Shown: positions 9,565 to 18,053 of the stretch, in pieces
Layout of the letters: every line of letters begins with the position of its first letter
Numbering within the stretch: position 1 is the stretch's first letter
Origin: Nevskia ramosa DSM 11499
GTDB taxonomy: Bacteria > Pseudomonadota > Gammaproteobacteria > Nevskiales > Nevskiaceae
Length of the DNA: 64,000 bases
Reading direction: 5' to 3'
NCBI RefSeq assembly: GCF_000420645.1
Contig: NZ_ATVI01000007.1
Coordinates: forward strand, 248,001 to 312,000
The notes under the pieces: generated by a model
Told to the model about the DNA's origin: nothing
The model's database searches: none
Seen by the model: only the letters and a program-made list of their open reading frames with translations
Program-made: the position numbers and the translations under genes

Positions 9565-9597
9565 AAAAAAAAGCCCGCCGGCCGAAGCCGACGAGCT
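9565..9597 (-). terminator. Intrinsic terminator of the phoX gene
   Basis: On the minus strand an 11-bp stem (9587-9597 with 9572-9582, two G-U pairs) closes on a UUCG tetraloop and is followed by eight Ts (9565-9572). It lies 28 bp after the phoX stop codon. The arrangement is a textbook Rho-independent terminator. Confidence 0.9.
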
Positions 9598-9624
9598 TGC
9601 AATCCCGATACTGGCAACGCTTGC

Positions 9625-11826
9625 TTAGAGCCCGATCACGCCGAAATCGTTCTTGACGATCGCCAGCGTCGCCGAACGCGGACGGCTGATGCCGTCGTTG
9701 GCCGGCCAGTGGCTTTCGTACGCAGCCGGATTGCCGAGCAGCGCCGATGGCGTGTTCTCGCCCGGATGCTGGATGTTCACGAACAGCACGCGACCATCCG
9801 GCGTGGAGTCCAGACCGGTCAGCTCGCAGCCCTTCGGGCCGACCAGGAAGCGGCGCATGCGCGAGGCGCTGGCCTTGGCGCCGACATAGGTGGTCTGGCC
9901 GTTGATGGTGGTCACGCCGCCGTCGCCGACGCTGCCCGGCACCGCGGCCAGCAGCATGCAGTTGGTGACGTCGGTGTAGGCACCGTCGTCGGTCTGGATC
10001 CACAGCAGGCCGTTGGAGGCATTGCTGTCGCGACCGAACCACAGGCCGTCAGGGCTGGACAGGTCGTTGACATCGGTCAGGCCGGAGACGTTGACGGTCG
10101 CCGGATCGGCGTCCGCCTGGGCGCCGAAGCCGAAGATGTCCCACTTGAAGGTGGTCGCCGCCGAGCGGTTGCCGGCTTCGCGGAAACGGATGATGTGACC
10201 ATTGACGTTGCCACGCTGAGTGGTCGCGCCCTTCTGGTCCGCGTACGAACGCGGGTTTGCCGCGTCGACCGCCGGGCCGGTGCCGACACCGCGCGCCGAG
10301 TTGTTGGTCAGCGTGAAGTAGACCTCGCCGTTGAGACGATTGACCGCACCCCATTCCGGGCGATCCATCTTGGTGGCGCCGACCGAATCGGCGGCCAGAC
10401 GAGCGTGCAGCAGCACGTCAGCTTCCGAGCTGAACGGATAGATCGCGTTGTTCGCATCCAGACCATTGATGCCGAACTGCAGCGGCACCCAGTTACCGCT
10501 GCCATCGGCATCGAAGCGGGCGACGTACAGCGTGCCGTTGTCCAGATACTTGTCGCCGACCGCGAGACGATCGGTGTTGTTGAGGTCGCGCGGATCGAGC
10601 AGCGCCTTCGACACGAACTTGTAGATGTATTCGCCGCGCGAGTCGCAGCCCATGTAATAGACCAGCGGACGGCCGACGACGAAGTTGGCCGGCCAGGCGC
10701 CTTCGTGGAAGAAGCGAGCCATTGCAGTGCGCTTGCGCGGCGTCGACTGCGGGTTGTACGGGTCGATCTCGACGACCCAGCCGAAGGTGTTCGGCGCATT
10801 GCGGAAATCGTCGGCGGCGGTGCTGCCGGTGACGGTCGCATCCCAGCGCGAGAAGCGGGTGTCGCTCGGATCCGACGGCACCACGGTGGTCCAGCCATAG
10901 TTGCCGGCCGAACCCTGGGTGATGCCGTAGCGGTTCAGCGCGGTCACTTCGGCGGCGCTGCGGTTGGCGTTGTCGGTGCCCGAGCGGCGGAAGTAGAAGG
11001 CCCAGTTCTCTTCGCAGGTCAGATAGGTGCCCCAAGGCGTGAAGCCGTTGGCGCAGTTGTTGATCGTGCCGCGGGTGCGGGTGCCATCCGGTGAGTAACG
11101 GGTGACCAGCTGGGCGTCGCCGCGCACCGGGCCGCTCATTTCGATATCGGTCAGCGAGGTGATGCGGCGGTTGAAGCGCGAGCTGGCATTGGTCGCCACC
11201 GGCACGGCGCGCGATGGGCCGGCAACCAGTTCGACGACGCTGACGCCATGTGCATTCATTTCCTTGACCACTTCATCGGCCACCGTACGAACGCCGCCGA
11301 CCACGGTGGCGCCATTGGCGTGCAGAAACGGCTGGGTGATGTTCTCGTGGTTGCGGCACAGCAGGCCGCGACGCGAGTTCGACGGATCCGGACGGCCGCC
11401 GTCCGAGCTCAGGCCGAAGTAGTACATGCCGTCGTGATGATCGCCGGCGCGGAAGGCATACGAATCACCGGTTTCGCTACCGTCGCCCGCCCAGGCCGGC
11501 GTCGAGGTATTCAGCGCTTCGCCGAGCGGCGACAGCACGGTGACCGTATAGCCTTCCGGTACGGTGACCACGTCGGCCAGGCTCTTGGCGACCGGGTTGA
11601 AGCTCAAGCTGAAGCCGGACGGCAGCGCCTGCGCTTCCGGGCTGGCCAGCAGGCCGCTGCTGCCGACCGTGAACGCCGCTGCGGCGCCGAGGCCGCCGAC
11701 CAGCACTTCGCGCCGCGACAGCCGCGCCTCGACCATGCTCTGCAGGGTCGGATTATTGGTTTCGTTGGTGCAGACGTCATCGACGTGACGATGCGCGGGT
11801 AGCGGGCTGTTGCTCAAATCATTCAT
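9625..11826 (-). CDS. phoX: PhoX family (DUF839) secreted phosphatase
   Basis: 733 aa from the ATG at 11826, chosen because GGAG lies 6 nt upstream; an upstream in-frame extension has no such site. A twin-arginine signal SRREVLVGGLGAAAAF near residue 36 indicates Tat export, as expected for PhoX enzymes that bind Ca and Fe cofactors before export. Recognisable DUF839 blocks include GLLCRNHENITQP, TPWGTYLTCEENW, VEIDPYNP and YYMGCDSRGEYIYKF, and a late SSPDGLWF. PhoX hydrolyses phosphomonoesters outside the cytoplasm and is usually induced by phosphate starvation. The gene is monocistronic with a strong terminator; a degenerate Pho-box-like repeat lies upstream. Confidence 0.93.
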   Translation of the reverse strand: MNDLSNSPLPAHRHVDDVCTNETNNPTLQSMVEARLSRREVLVGGLGAAAAFTVGSSGLLASPEAQALPSGFSLSFNPVAKSLADVVTVPEGYTVTVLSPLGEALNTSTPAWAGDGSETGDSYAFRAGDHHDGMYYFGLSSDGGRPDPSNSRRGLLCRNHENITQPFLHANGATVVGGVRTVADEVVKEMNAHGVSVVELVAGPSRAVPVATNASSRFNRRITSLTDIEMSGPVRGDAQLVTRYSPDGTRTRGTINNCANGFTPWGTYLTCEENWAFYFRRSGTDNANRSAAEVTALNRYGITQGSAGNYGWTTVVPSDPSDTRFSRWDATVTGSTAADDFRNAPNTFGWVVEIDPYNPQSTPRKRTAMARFFHEGAWPANFVVGRPLVYYMGCDSRGEYIYKFVSKALLDPRDLNNTDRLAVGDKYLDNGTLYVARFDADGSGNWVPLQFGINGLDANNAIYPFSSEADVLLHARLAADSVGATKMDRPEWGAVNRLNGEVYFTLTNNSARGVGTGPAVDAANPRSYADQKGATTQRGNVNGHIIRFREAGNRSAATTFKWDIFGFGAQADADPATVNVSGLTDVNDLSSPDGLWFGRDSNASNGLLWIQTDDGAYTDVTNCMLLAAVPGSVGDGGVTTINGQTTYVGAKASASRMRRFLVGPKGCELTGLDSTPDGRVLFVNIQHPGENTPSALLGNPAAYESHWPANDGISRPRSATLAIVKNDFGVIGL

Positions 11827-11906
11827 CGCTGGCTCCGGAATAAGTGGATGAGGCGCGATGAATTCGCACCTCAAAGCTGGCAGAGCCGGAAGCCTAGGAG
11901 CGCGGT

Positions 11907-11935
11907 GTTGCAGCGATTTTTCAGAATCGCGACAG
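11907..11935 (-). promoter_or_regulatory. Possible Pho box (11-bp spaced CTG repeats) upstream of phoX
   Basis: Reading the minus strand, CTGTC begins at 11935 and further CTG triplets begin at 11924 and 11913, exactly 11 bp apart, with A/T-rich sequence between the units. PhoB binds tandem 11-bp units of CTGTCAT followed by four A/T-rich bases. The first unit matches CTGTC; the second and third are degenerate. Being some 80-110 bp before the phoX start supports the idea, but the match is partial. Confidence 0.3.
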
Positions 11936-12025
11936 TTTCCTACGATTTTTACACTCTTCTCACATAACGCCTGTTTCTGGCTGCAATGAAGGGGCTTTCT
12001 CCAACAACCGTGATCCCTTCAGTGA

Positions 12026-12613
12026 TCAACCCAGCGACCAGCGCCGCACGATGCGGTAGCCGTCCGCCTTGCCATTGCTGCGGGCACTGCGCAGCAGCGC
12101 GAATTCGGTGACCGGCCACAGCACTTCGAAGGGCGGCATCTCGGTCAGGGTGCGGACGTTGCGCTGGCAGCTGAGGTGCGGCACGAAAGCTTCGCTGGCC
12201 ACCGGCAGGCCGTATCGCAGCAGCTCGCGATCCAGCTCGGCCTTGAGCCGGGCCAAGGTCGGCTGCAAGGCCGATGGCCCGAGCCAGGCGGTGCTGGCGT
12301 TCGGGAAATGACCGCTGCGATCAAGCCGCAACAGGAATGGCTTGGCCTGCACGTCATCTCCGGCCAGGAGCGCCGCATCGACCTGGGTTCGGCCGATGTC
12401 GCCGAGCCAGGCCAGGGTCAGATGCAGGCGCTCGGGCTTGATCCGGTAGGCCACGCCACCCTCGCCCAGCGGCAGCGCCGCAGCAGCCGAGGCCAGCCGG
12501 CGACGCACGGCAGCGTCTGGCCATAGCGCGAAGAAGTAGCTGGCACGCCGGCCGCCGCGACGGCTCGCATCCGGCAATTCCGAGAACAGGCCCGGCTGGT
12601 CACGACGGGCCAA
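12026..12613 (-). CDS. thpR: RNA 2',3'-cyclic phosphodiesterase (2H phosphoesterase, LigT-like)
   Basis: 195 aa. The two HxT/S motifs of 2H phosphoesterases are present: HLTLAWLG and, about 90 residues later, HLSCQRN. The fold opens with YFFALWPDAAVRRRL, typical of ThpR. The enzyme opens 2',3'-cyclic phosphates to 2'-phosphates in RNA and was first described as a 2'-5' RNA ligase. The start lies 2 bp after the stop of the lipoprotein gene, so it is co-transcribed with it and perhaps with the sigma-54 regulator upstream. Confidence 0.9.
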   Translation of the reverse strand: MARRDQPGLFSELPDASRRGGRRASYFFALWPDAAVRRRLASAAAALPLGEGGVAYRIKPERLHLTLAWLGDIGRTQVDAALLAGDDVQAKPFLLRLDRSGHFPNASTAWLGPSALQPTLARLKAELDRELLRYGLPVASEAFVPHLSCQRNVRTLTEMPPFEVLWPVTEFALLRSARSNGKADGYRIVRRWSLG

Positions 12614-12615
12614 GT

Positions 12616-13182
12616 TCAGCGTTGCGCCAATCGCATCGAACCGAGTACCGGCAAGCTGCGATCGAGCAATAGCCGTGACAGCTCACAGGCACAGGCCAGC
12701 AGCTGTGCCTGCGCCGCAAGGTATTCGGCCGGCGTGCTGCCGGCTGGCAGTGAATCACTGAACAGCTGCTTGCCGAGCACCGCACCGTCGCTGTCGTCGA
12801 CGACGAACTCGATCGCCAGCAGCGCCTGATCGCCGCGGTCGCCCGACACTCGTTCCAGCCGCTGCAAGACCGGCCGCAGGCGAATATCGCTACCGAACCG
12901 CGCCGGCTGCGCCAGCACCGAATCCTGGCCGTAGGCGGCCCGCAGGTGATCGACCAGAACATCGCCGAACAGCAGCGCTGGCGGGCCGATCAAGCTGCTG
13001 CCTGATTGCCGGTCGGCAATGCGATTGACGAAGCCACGGTCGGCATAAAGCCCGCGCACTTCGAAAGGTTCGACGACGATGCGCAGCGGCGCTGCAGCAG
13101 GCGCCAGAGCCATTGATTTGCCGGCGCAACCGGCGAGGAGCGCACCGAGCAGGCTCAAGACTTGGCGGCGGTTCTGTTGCAT
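12616..13182 (-). CDS. ABC-type transport auxiliary-like lipoprotein
   Basis: 188 aa from the ATG at 13182, selected because it starts a lipoprotein signal (MQQNRRQVLSLLGALLAGC, lipobox LAGC, Cys19); the frame is open further upstream but with an Arg-rich, non-coding-like composition. The mature part (LRIVVEPFEVRGLYADRGFV ... GDVLVDHLRAAYGQ ... LLAIEFVVDDSDGAVLGK) resembles lipoproteins annotated as ABC-type transport auxiliary components (PqiC/LptE-like fold), which bridge transporters to the outer membrane. No cognate MlaD-type transporter is adjacent, so the specific role is unknown. Confidence 0.7.
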   Translation of the reverse strand: MQQNRRQVLSLLGALLAGCAGKSMALAPAAAPLRIVVEPFEVRGLYADRGFVNRIADRQSGSSLIGPPALLFGDVLVDHLRAAYGQDSVLAQPARFGSDIRLRPVLQRLERVSGDRGDQALLAIEFVVDDSDGAVLGKQLFSDSLPAGSTPAEYLAAQAQLLACACELSRLLLDRSLPVLGSMRLAQR

Positions 13183-13258
13183 CGGGCGGACGTTCTTGAG
13201 CGGGGTGCCTAGTGTCCGGGGGACCTCCGGCCCGCGCAACTGCCGCGCCCAGTTCTGC

Positions 13259-14602
13259 TCAGCCCGGCTGCGCGATCCCGAAACGCTCCATGCGTCGATA
13301 CAGCGCCTGGCGCGACAGACCCAGGGACTGCGCCGCGCGGCTGACCATGCCGCCGGCCTTTGCCAGCGCCGCTTCGATCGCTTCCTTGCTCGGATCATCC
13401 AGCGAACGAGCGACCGCGCGCGGCTGCACCTGCAAGCCGAGATCGGCGGGCGCAATCGTACCTTGCTGGCAAAACAGCCGCGCGCGTTCGAGCACGTTCT
13501 TCAGTTCGCGGACATTGCCCGGCCAGCTGTGTGCGTGCAGCAGCTCGCGGGCTTCGTCGGACAGCACGGCGCCGCTGTCGCGGAGGAAATGCTCGGCCAG
13601 CGGATCGACATCGTCCATGCGCTCGGTCAGCGGCGGCAGGTTCAGTTCGATGACGTTCAGGCGGTAGTACAGATCTTCGCGAAAGCGGCCTTCGCGAATC
13701 ATCTGCGGCAGCTCGCTGTTCGTCGCGCTGAGCACCCGCACCCGCGCCTTGCGCACCCGGCTGGAACCCAGGCGCTGGTAGTCGCCGGACTCCAGCACCC
13801 GCAGCAGCTTCACCTGTACCGAGAGCGGCAGATTGCCGATCTCGTCGAGAAACAAGGTGCCACCCTCGGCAGTTTCGAAATGCCCTTCGCGGGGGCGCGT
13901 CGAGCCCGTGTAGGCGCCGGCTTCGGCACCGAACAGTTCGGCCTCGGCGAGTTCGGTGGGCAATGCTCCGCAATTCACCGCGATGAACGCCGCGGCCTTG
14001 ACTGCCGAATTCGCGTGAACGATCTGGGCGATGCGTTCCTTGCCAGCGCCGTTCGGGCCGGTGATCAGCACCGGCGCGTTCGAGCGAGCGATCTGGCAGG
14101 CCATCGTCACCACCCGCTCGGTGGCATCGGCGGCGTAGACCAGGCCGCAAAGATCGAAGCGCGCCGCCAGCGCTTCCCGGCGGCGGTTGCGCTCGGCGCG
14201 TCTGGCCGTCGCTTCGCGTGCGGCTTCGGCCAGCTCCAGCAGATTCTCGACCGTCGCCAGCAGCTTGGCATCGTCCCAGGGCTTGGCGAGATAGTCGGCA
14301 GCACCGGCCTTGACCAGTTCGACGGCGACCGCGAGCTGCGTCCAAGCCGTCAGCAGGATCACCGGCAGATCGGGATTGCGGGCACGAATGGCGTGAAACA
14401 GCGCCGCACCTTCCTGGCCCGAGGTGGTATCCGCAGCGAAGTTCATGTCGGCGATCACCAGGCTGACCGGCTCGCGGGTCAGCACTTCCAGGCCGGCCTC
14501 GGGCGACAGCGCCGTGATCGCCTGGATGTCGTGCAGCGAAAACAGCAGGCTCAACGCTTCAAGCACGCCGGGGTTGTCGTCAATGATCAGGATCGTTCGC
14601 AT
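13259..14602 (-). CDS. Sigma-54-dependent response regulator (NtrC-like)
   Basis: 447 aa. The ATG at 14602 is preferred: GGAG is 6 nt upstream, while the GTG two codons earlier has none. Receiver domain: acidic pair IIDDN (8-9), phospho-acceptor Asp52 (VIADMNF), Lys in AKPW. AAA+ domain: Walker A GPNGAGKE, sigma-54-contact loop GAYTGS (variant of GAFTGA) and Walker [13 protein letters not shown]-terminal Fis-type HTH has [17 protein letters not shown]. Regulators of this build often sit beside MacAB-like efflux operons together with a histidine kinase. The efflux operon is here (18054-22630), but no kinase gene lies in between. Confidence 0.93.
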   Translation of the reverse strand: MRTILIIDDNPGVLEALSLLFSLHDIQAITALSPEAGLEVLTREPVSLVIADMNFAADTTSGQEGAALFHAIRARNPDLPVILLTAWTQLAVAVELVKAGAADYLAKPWDDAKLLATVENLLELAEAAREATARRAERNRRREALAARFDLCGLVYAADATERVVTMACQIARSNAPVLITGPNGAGKERIAQIVHANSAVKAAAFIAVNCGALPTELAEAELFGAEAGAYTGSTRPREGHFETAEGGTLFLDEIGNLPLSVQVKLLRVLESGDYQRLGSSRVRKARVRVLSATNSELPQMIREGRFREDLYYRLNVIELNLPPLTERMDDVDPLAEHFLRDSGAVLSDEARELLHAHSWPGNVRELKNVLERARLFCQQGTIAPADLGLQVQPRAVARSLDDPSKEAIEAALAKAGGMVSRAAQSLGLSRQALYRRMERFGIAQPG

Positions 14603-14984
14603 GGGCACTCCATCGTAACGTCTGATGCGTGCACGGCAGGCTTTGGTTTGCAGGCGCTTTTCAGATCAGACGTCAGCGCTGCACAAAGCGACTATCCATG
14701 TGTTCGGATACTCGGACAAACGGCAGTCAATCTGTCTTGACAAGGCTCGGATCGAAGGCCAACCTGCCATCGCTTCGGTCATCCAGGGACCGCTATTTCT
14801 GGATGCGACGAGGGAATCCGGGTCCATGAGCCAGGAAGCCTGCCGACGCCAGAAAGAGGTCAGAAAAACAGTCCTTCGGCGGGGTGCACCGATCGGACGC
14901 TTTCCAGGGCATGGCTGCGGCCGCAGCGCTTGCTCAGATCGCGTTCAGCCGGGCCGCTCGGGACATCGTGCTGAGGAGCCGACC
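14603..14984. other. Divergent intergenic region between the sigma-54 regulator and the BLUF gene
   Basis: 382 bp with no convincing gene. It contains the 9-bp inverted repeat listed separately (14618-14673) and a TTGACA hexamer (14737-14742) facing the BLUF gene, but without a good -10 at 16-18 bp. A strong ribosome site GAGGAG (14973-14978) serves the BLUF start. I see no sigma-54 promoter (GG/GC pair with 10-bp spacing) that I would defend. Confidence 0.5.
14618..14673. repeat. 9-bp perfect inverted repeat in a divergent promoter region
   Basis: ACGTCTGAT (14618-14626) and ATCAGACGT (14665-14673) are exact reverse complements separated by 38 bp. The left arm is 15 bp before the sigma-54 regulator start. 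The 47-bp centre-to-centre spacing is between four and five helical turns. It may be a pair of operator half-sites used with DNA looping, or fold in the leader RNA of the regulator. Confidence 0.5.
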
Positions 14985-16274
14985 ATGCAGACTTCCCGTT
15001 CGTTTCAGCCAGGCAAGCCCTACTCCCGCGAGTCCGTCCGCGACGACGCGGCGCCGCCGATCTGGTCGCTGGTCTATCACAGCCGCGCCGCCAGGCCGAT
15101 GTCGGAATCCGATCTGGACGAACTGCAACGGGCAGCTGCGGCACGCAATCATGCCGAAGGTCTGACCGGCCTGATGATCTACGACGAAGGCCGCTTCTTC
15201 CAATGGCTGGAAGGACCAGAAGCCAGCATCGAGAAGGTCTGGCCGTCGATCCAGCGCGATCCACGACATGGCGCGATCGACGTGCTCGGTCGCAATCCGG
15301 CGCCGTTGCGCTGCTTCGGCGACTGGGACATGAAGCTGTCGACGCGCAGCCTCAGAACCGGCAAAGCGCAATCTGGCGCCCTCCAGCTGCCGCCGATGCT
15401 GATCGACTCGCTGAGCCGTCGTCCGCATGCCGCTACCGAACTGCTGGCCTCGATGGCGATCAAGTCACCGGTGGTCATCGCTCGCGAGCCGCTGTCGGCC
15501 AAGGCTGCCGCGAAGCGCATCGCCGAGAAGCCCCAGTACGCAGCGCTGCGGAATGTGGTCGAAAAGGTGCTGATCCCGCAGCTGGCGGCCCTGCACACTG
15601 GTGATAAGGTGCAGGTACCGGTCGATCCGCGCATCGCCGAACTGGCGAAGCTGCTGATCGCCACCGATCCTCACGCCGGAGACCAGCAGTTCGGAGAACT
15701 GCAGTCGCTATCCCGCTCGATCGGTGCGCTGTGCACGGATCTTTACGAACCGCTGGCGCGCAGCCTCGGCGATCTCTGGCAGGCCGATGACTGCACTGAA
15801 CTGGAATTGACCGTCGCGCTGTGCCGCGTGCAGAGCTCGATGCGCAACGCAACTTCAGGTGCTGCGCGAACACGGGGCGTTCATCTGCCGGCCGTGCTAG
15901 TCACACCGCAGCCCGGCGAGCAGCACCGGCTCGGCGCCAGTCTTGACGCCGAAGTGCTCTGGCAGGCCGGCTGGAATACCCAGTACGAAGCGCCAGCCAC
16001 CGATGAAGCGCTGGAACAGCTGGTTGCCGATACCTGGTTCGATGCGCTCGACCTGTCGCTGAGCAACTCGTTCCGCCGCGAGCACTGGCTGCCCCGCATG
16101 GCGCAGACCATCCAGCATGTCCGCGATGCCTCGCGCAATCCGCAGCTGGTCGTCGTGGTCGGTGGCCGCGTGTTCTACGAGCACGAACAGATCGGTGCAG
16201 ACATCGGTGCCGATGCCAGCAACCGCTCGGCACCGCTGCTGGCCGCCAAGATCATGGCGACGCTGAAGCGCTAG
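14985..16274 (+). CDS. BLUF blue-light receptor with C-terminal cobalamin/SCHIC-type domain (AppA-like)
   Basis: 429 aa from the ATG at 14985 with GAGGAG 6 nt upstream. The BLUF domain (about 26-120) has the flavin triad: Tyr31 (SLVYHSR), Asn55 (RNHAEGLTG) and Gln73 (FFQWLEG), plus the CFGDWDM segment with Trp114/Met116. After a linker comes an all-helical part (about 190-290), then an alpha/beta part with PGEQHRLG (310-317), an E-x-H-x-x-G signature like that of B12-binding photoreceptor and SCHIC domains. The order BLUF-linker-B12-like matches Rhodobacter AppA, which senses blue light through FAD and redox/heme through SCHIC. The output partner is unknown; the divergent sigma-54 regulator is a candidate. 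Its 3' end overlaps the convergent DUF885 gene by 23 bp. Confidence 0.9.
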   Translation: MQTSRSFQPGKPYSRESVRDDAAPPIWSLVYHSRAARPMSESDLDELQRAAAARNHAEGLTGLMIYDEGRFFQWLEGPEASIEKVWPSIQRDPRHGAIDVLGRNPAPLRCFGDWDMKLSTRSLRTGKAQSGALQLPPMLIDSLSRRPHAATELLASMAIKSPVVIAREPLSAKAAAKRIAEKPQYAALRNVVEKVLIPQLAALHTGDKVQVPVDPRIAELAKLLIATDPHAGDQQFGELQSLSRSIGALCTDLYEPLARSLGDLWQADDCTELELTVALCRVQSSMRNATSGAARTRGVHLPAVLVTPQPGEQHRLGASLDAEVLWQAGWNTQYEAPATDEALEQLVADTWFDALDLSLSNSFRREHWLPRMAQTIQHVRDASRNPQLVVVVGGRVFYEHEQIGADIGADASNRSAPLLAAKIMATLKR

Positions 16275-18042
16275 TTGCTATCCAGGCGCGTACCCGTTCG
16301 CTGAGATTGTCCAGCGGCAGCGCGCCGCCGCTGAGCACGGTGTCGTGGAAGGCGCGGATGTCGAAGCGATCACCGAGGGCCGCCTTGGCTTCTTCGCGCA
16401 AGGCCAGAATGCGTAGCTGACCAAGCTTGTAGGCCAGCGCCTGAGCTGGCCAGGCGATGTAGCGATCGGTCTCCGACTGCAGGTCCGGCTCGTCGTCCGA
16501 CGAATGGGTGTGGAACCAGTCGACCATCTGCTGCCGCGTCCAGTGCTTGTAGTGCACGCCGGTATCGAGCACCAGGCGGTTGGCGCGCAGCAGCTCATCG
16601 GATAAGCGGCCGTAGTCGCTGAGCGGCTCGGTGTAGAAGCCGACATCCTTGCCGAGCCGCTCGGCATACAGCGCCCAGCCCTCGACATACGCCGTGTAAC
16701 CGGCCTGCTGCCGGAACGGCGGCAACTCCGGCAGCGTCTGGGCGATCGAGATCTGCATGTGATGGCCGGGCGAGCCTTCGTGGTAGGCCGTCGACTCGAT
16801 GGTCAGCAAGGAGCGGTGCGCGAAGTCGCCGGTGTTGACTTCGATCTGCCCCGGCCGCTTGCCGTCCGGCGTGCCCTGCATGTACGACGCGCCCGGCGCC
16901 TCGTTCTCGCGATAGGCCTCGACCTGTTTGACGATCACCGCCGTCTTCGGCCGCAGGCCGAACAGCTTGGGCAGCATCGGTTCCATCTGCGCGTTGTAGC
17001 GCCTGTAGGCATCGACGATCTGCTGAGGCGAGCTCGCGAAGGTGCTGCGATCCTTCTTCAGCGCTGCACGAAAGCTGGCCAGATCCTGATGCCCGAGGCG
17101 CTTGGCAATCTGCGTCTGCTCCGCTTCGATGCGAGCCACTTCGGCCAGCCCGAGCTCGTGGATCGCCTGCGGCGTCATCGTCGTCGTGGTTTGCGAGCGA
17201 ACCTCGAAACGATAGAGCGCATCGCCATCGGGCAGCGCCCAGATGCCCGGCTCGCGGCGGCCTTGGGGTGCGTAATCCCTGGCCACGAAAGTCGCCAGAC
17301 GCTGATAGGCCGGCCGCACCTTGCCATCGATCGCGGCAATAGCCGCTGCTTTCAATCGGGCTTTCTCGGCGGCCGGAATGCTGTCCGGAAATTTCTGCAG
17401 CGGCGCCGCGAATGCGCTGGCGATACCGGCCGGCTCGGCAAGGCTGCGGCATTGGGTCACGACCTTTTCGAGCAGGAACTTCGGCGGCATCAACCCGGCC
17501 TTGAGGCCGCTGCGGGCGACGGCGATCAGAGCGTCGATCTGCTCCGGCATCGCGTTCAGGCGCGCGATGTAGTCCTCGAACTGCCGCACCGTGTCGGTCG
17601 GCAGCACGCTCATGAATTGCGGGTACTGCAGATGCGCGCCGGCAGTCTGATCGAGCGGCATCAGATGCAGGCGCAGGCGGTTGAACTCGAGGCCGTCCTT
17701 GAGCTGATCGATCATCAGTTCGCGGTTCAGGCGCTCGGGTTCCGGGAAGCCGCTGCTGTCGATCGCTACAAAACGCTCGAGAAAATCGGCGGCCCGCTGC
17801 TGACGCCTGGCCGTCGCCGCCAGCGAGTTGTCGGTCCAGCGATCGTTGTAGCGGTAGTCGCCGATGGTGGTTGCCAGCTCGGGGCTCTGCTCGAGCTGGT
17901 CCTGCCATTGCTCGTCGAGCAGCGCCGTCAGCGCCTTGCGCCGGGCCGCCAGCGAATCATCGTCGGCGGCGAAACTGCTGCCGATGGACAAGCACAGCAT
18001 CACGAACAGGATACGGCCAAGATGGACCAGGACGTTCGGCAT
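16252..18042 (-). CDS. DUF885 family secreted putative metallopeptidase
   Basis: 596 aa from the ATG at 18042, chosen because it opens a signal peptide (MPNVLVHLGRILFVMLCLSI, cut near SFAADD); the upstream extension runs into the permease gene. The DUF885 active-site-like motif HEGSPGHHMQ (HExxPGHH) is followed by an acidic helix AYVEGWALYAERLG, together a likely zinc site. DUF885 proteins resemble M3-type peptidases; substrates are mostly unknown. Only 11 bp separate it from the second efflux permease, so it is probably the last gene of that operon, acting in the periplasm. Confidence 0.85.
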   Translation of the reverse strand: MPNVLVHLGRILFVMLCLSIGSSFAADDDSLAARRKALTALLDEQWQDQLEQSPELATTIGDYRYNDRWTDNSLAATARRQQRAADFLERFVAIDSSGFPEPERLNRELMIDQLKDGLEFNRLRLHLMPLDQTAGAHLQYPQFMSVLPTDTVRQFEDYIARLNAMPEQIDALIAVARSGLKAGLMPPKFLLEKVVTQCRSLAEPAGIASAFAAPLQKFPDSIPAAEKARLKAAAIAAIDGKVRPAYQRLATFVARDYAPQGRREPGIWALPDGDALYRFEVRSQTTTTMTPQAIHELGLAEVARIEAEQTQIAKRLGHQDLASFRAALKKDRSTFASSPQQIVDAYRRYNAQMEPMLPKLFGLRPKTAVIVKQVEAYRENEAPGASYMQGTPDGKRPGQIEVNTGDFAHRSLLTIESTAYHEGSPGHHMQISIAQTLPELPPFRQQAGYTAYVEGWALYAERLGKDVGFYTEPLSDYGRLSDELLRANRLVLDTGVHYKHWTRQQMVDWFHTHSSDDEPDLQSETDRYIAWPAQALAYKLGQLRILALREEAKAALGDRFDIRAFHDTVLSGGALPLDNLSERVRAWIATSASASP

Positions 18043-18053
18043 GGGCAAGCGCT

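Noticed and set aside
14603-14984. Sigma-54 promoter between the regulator and BLUF genes
   Set aside because: No GG-N10-GC element with acceptable flanks on either strand.
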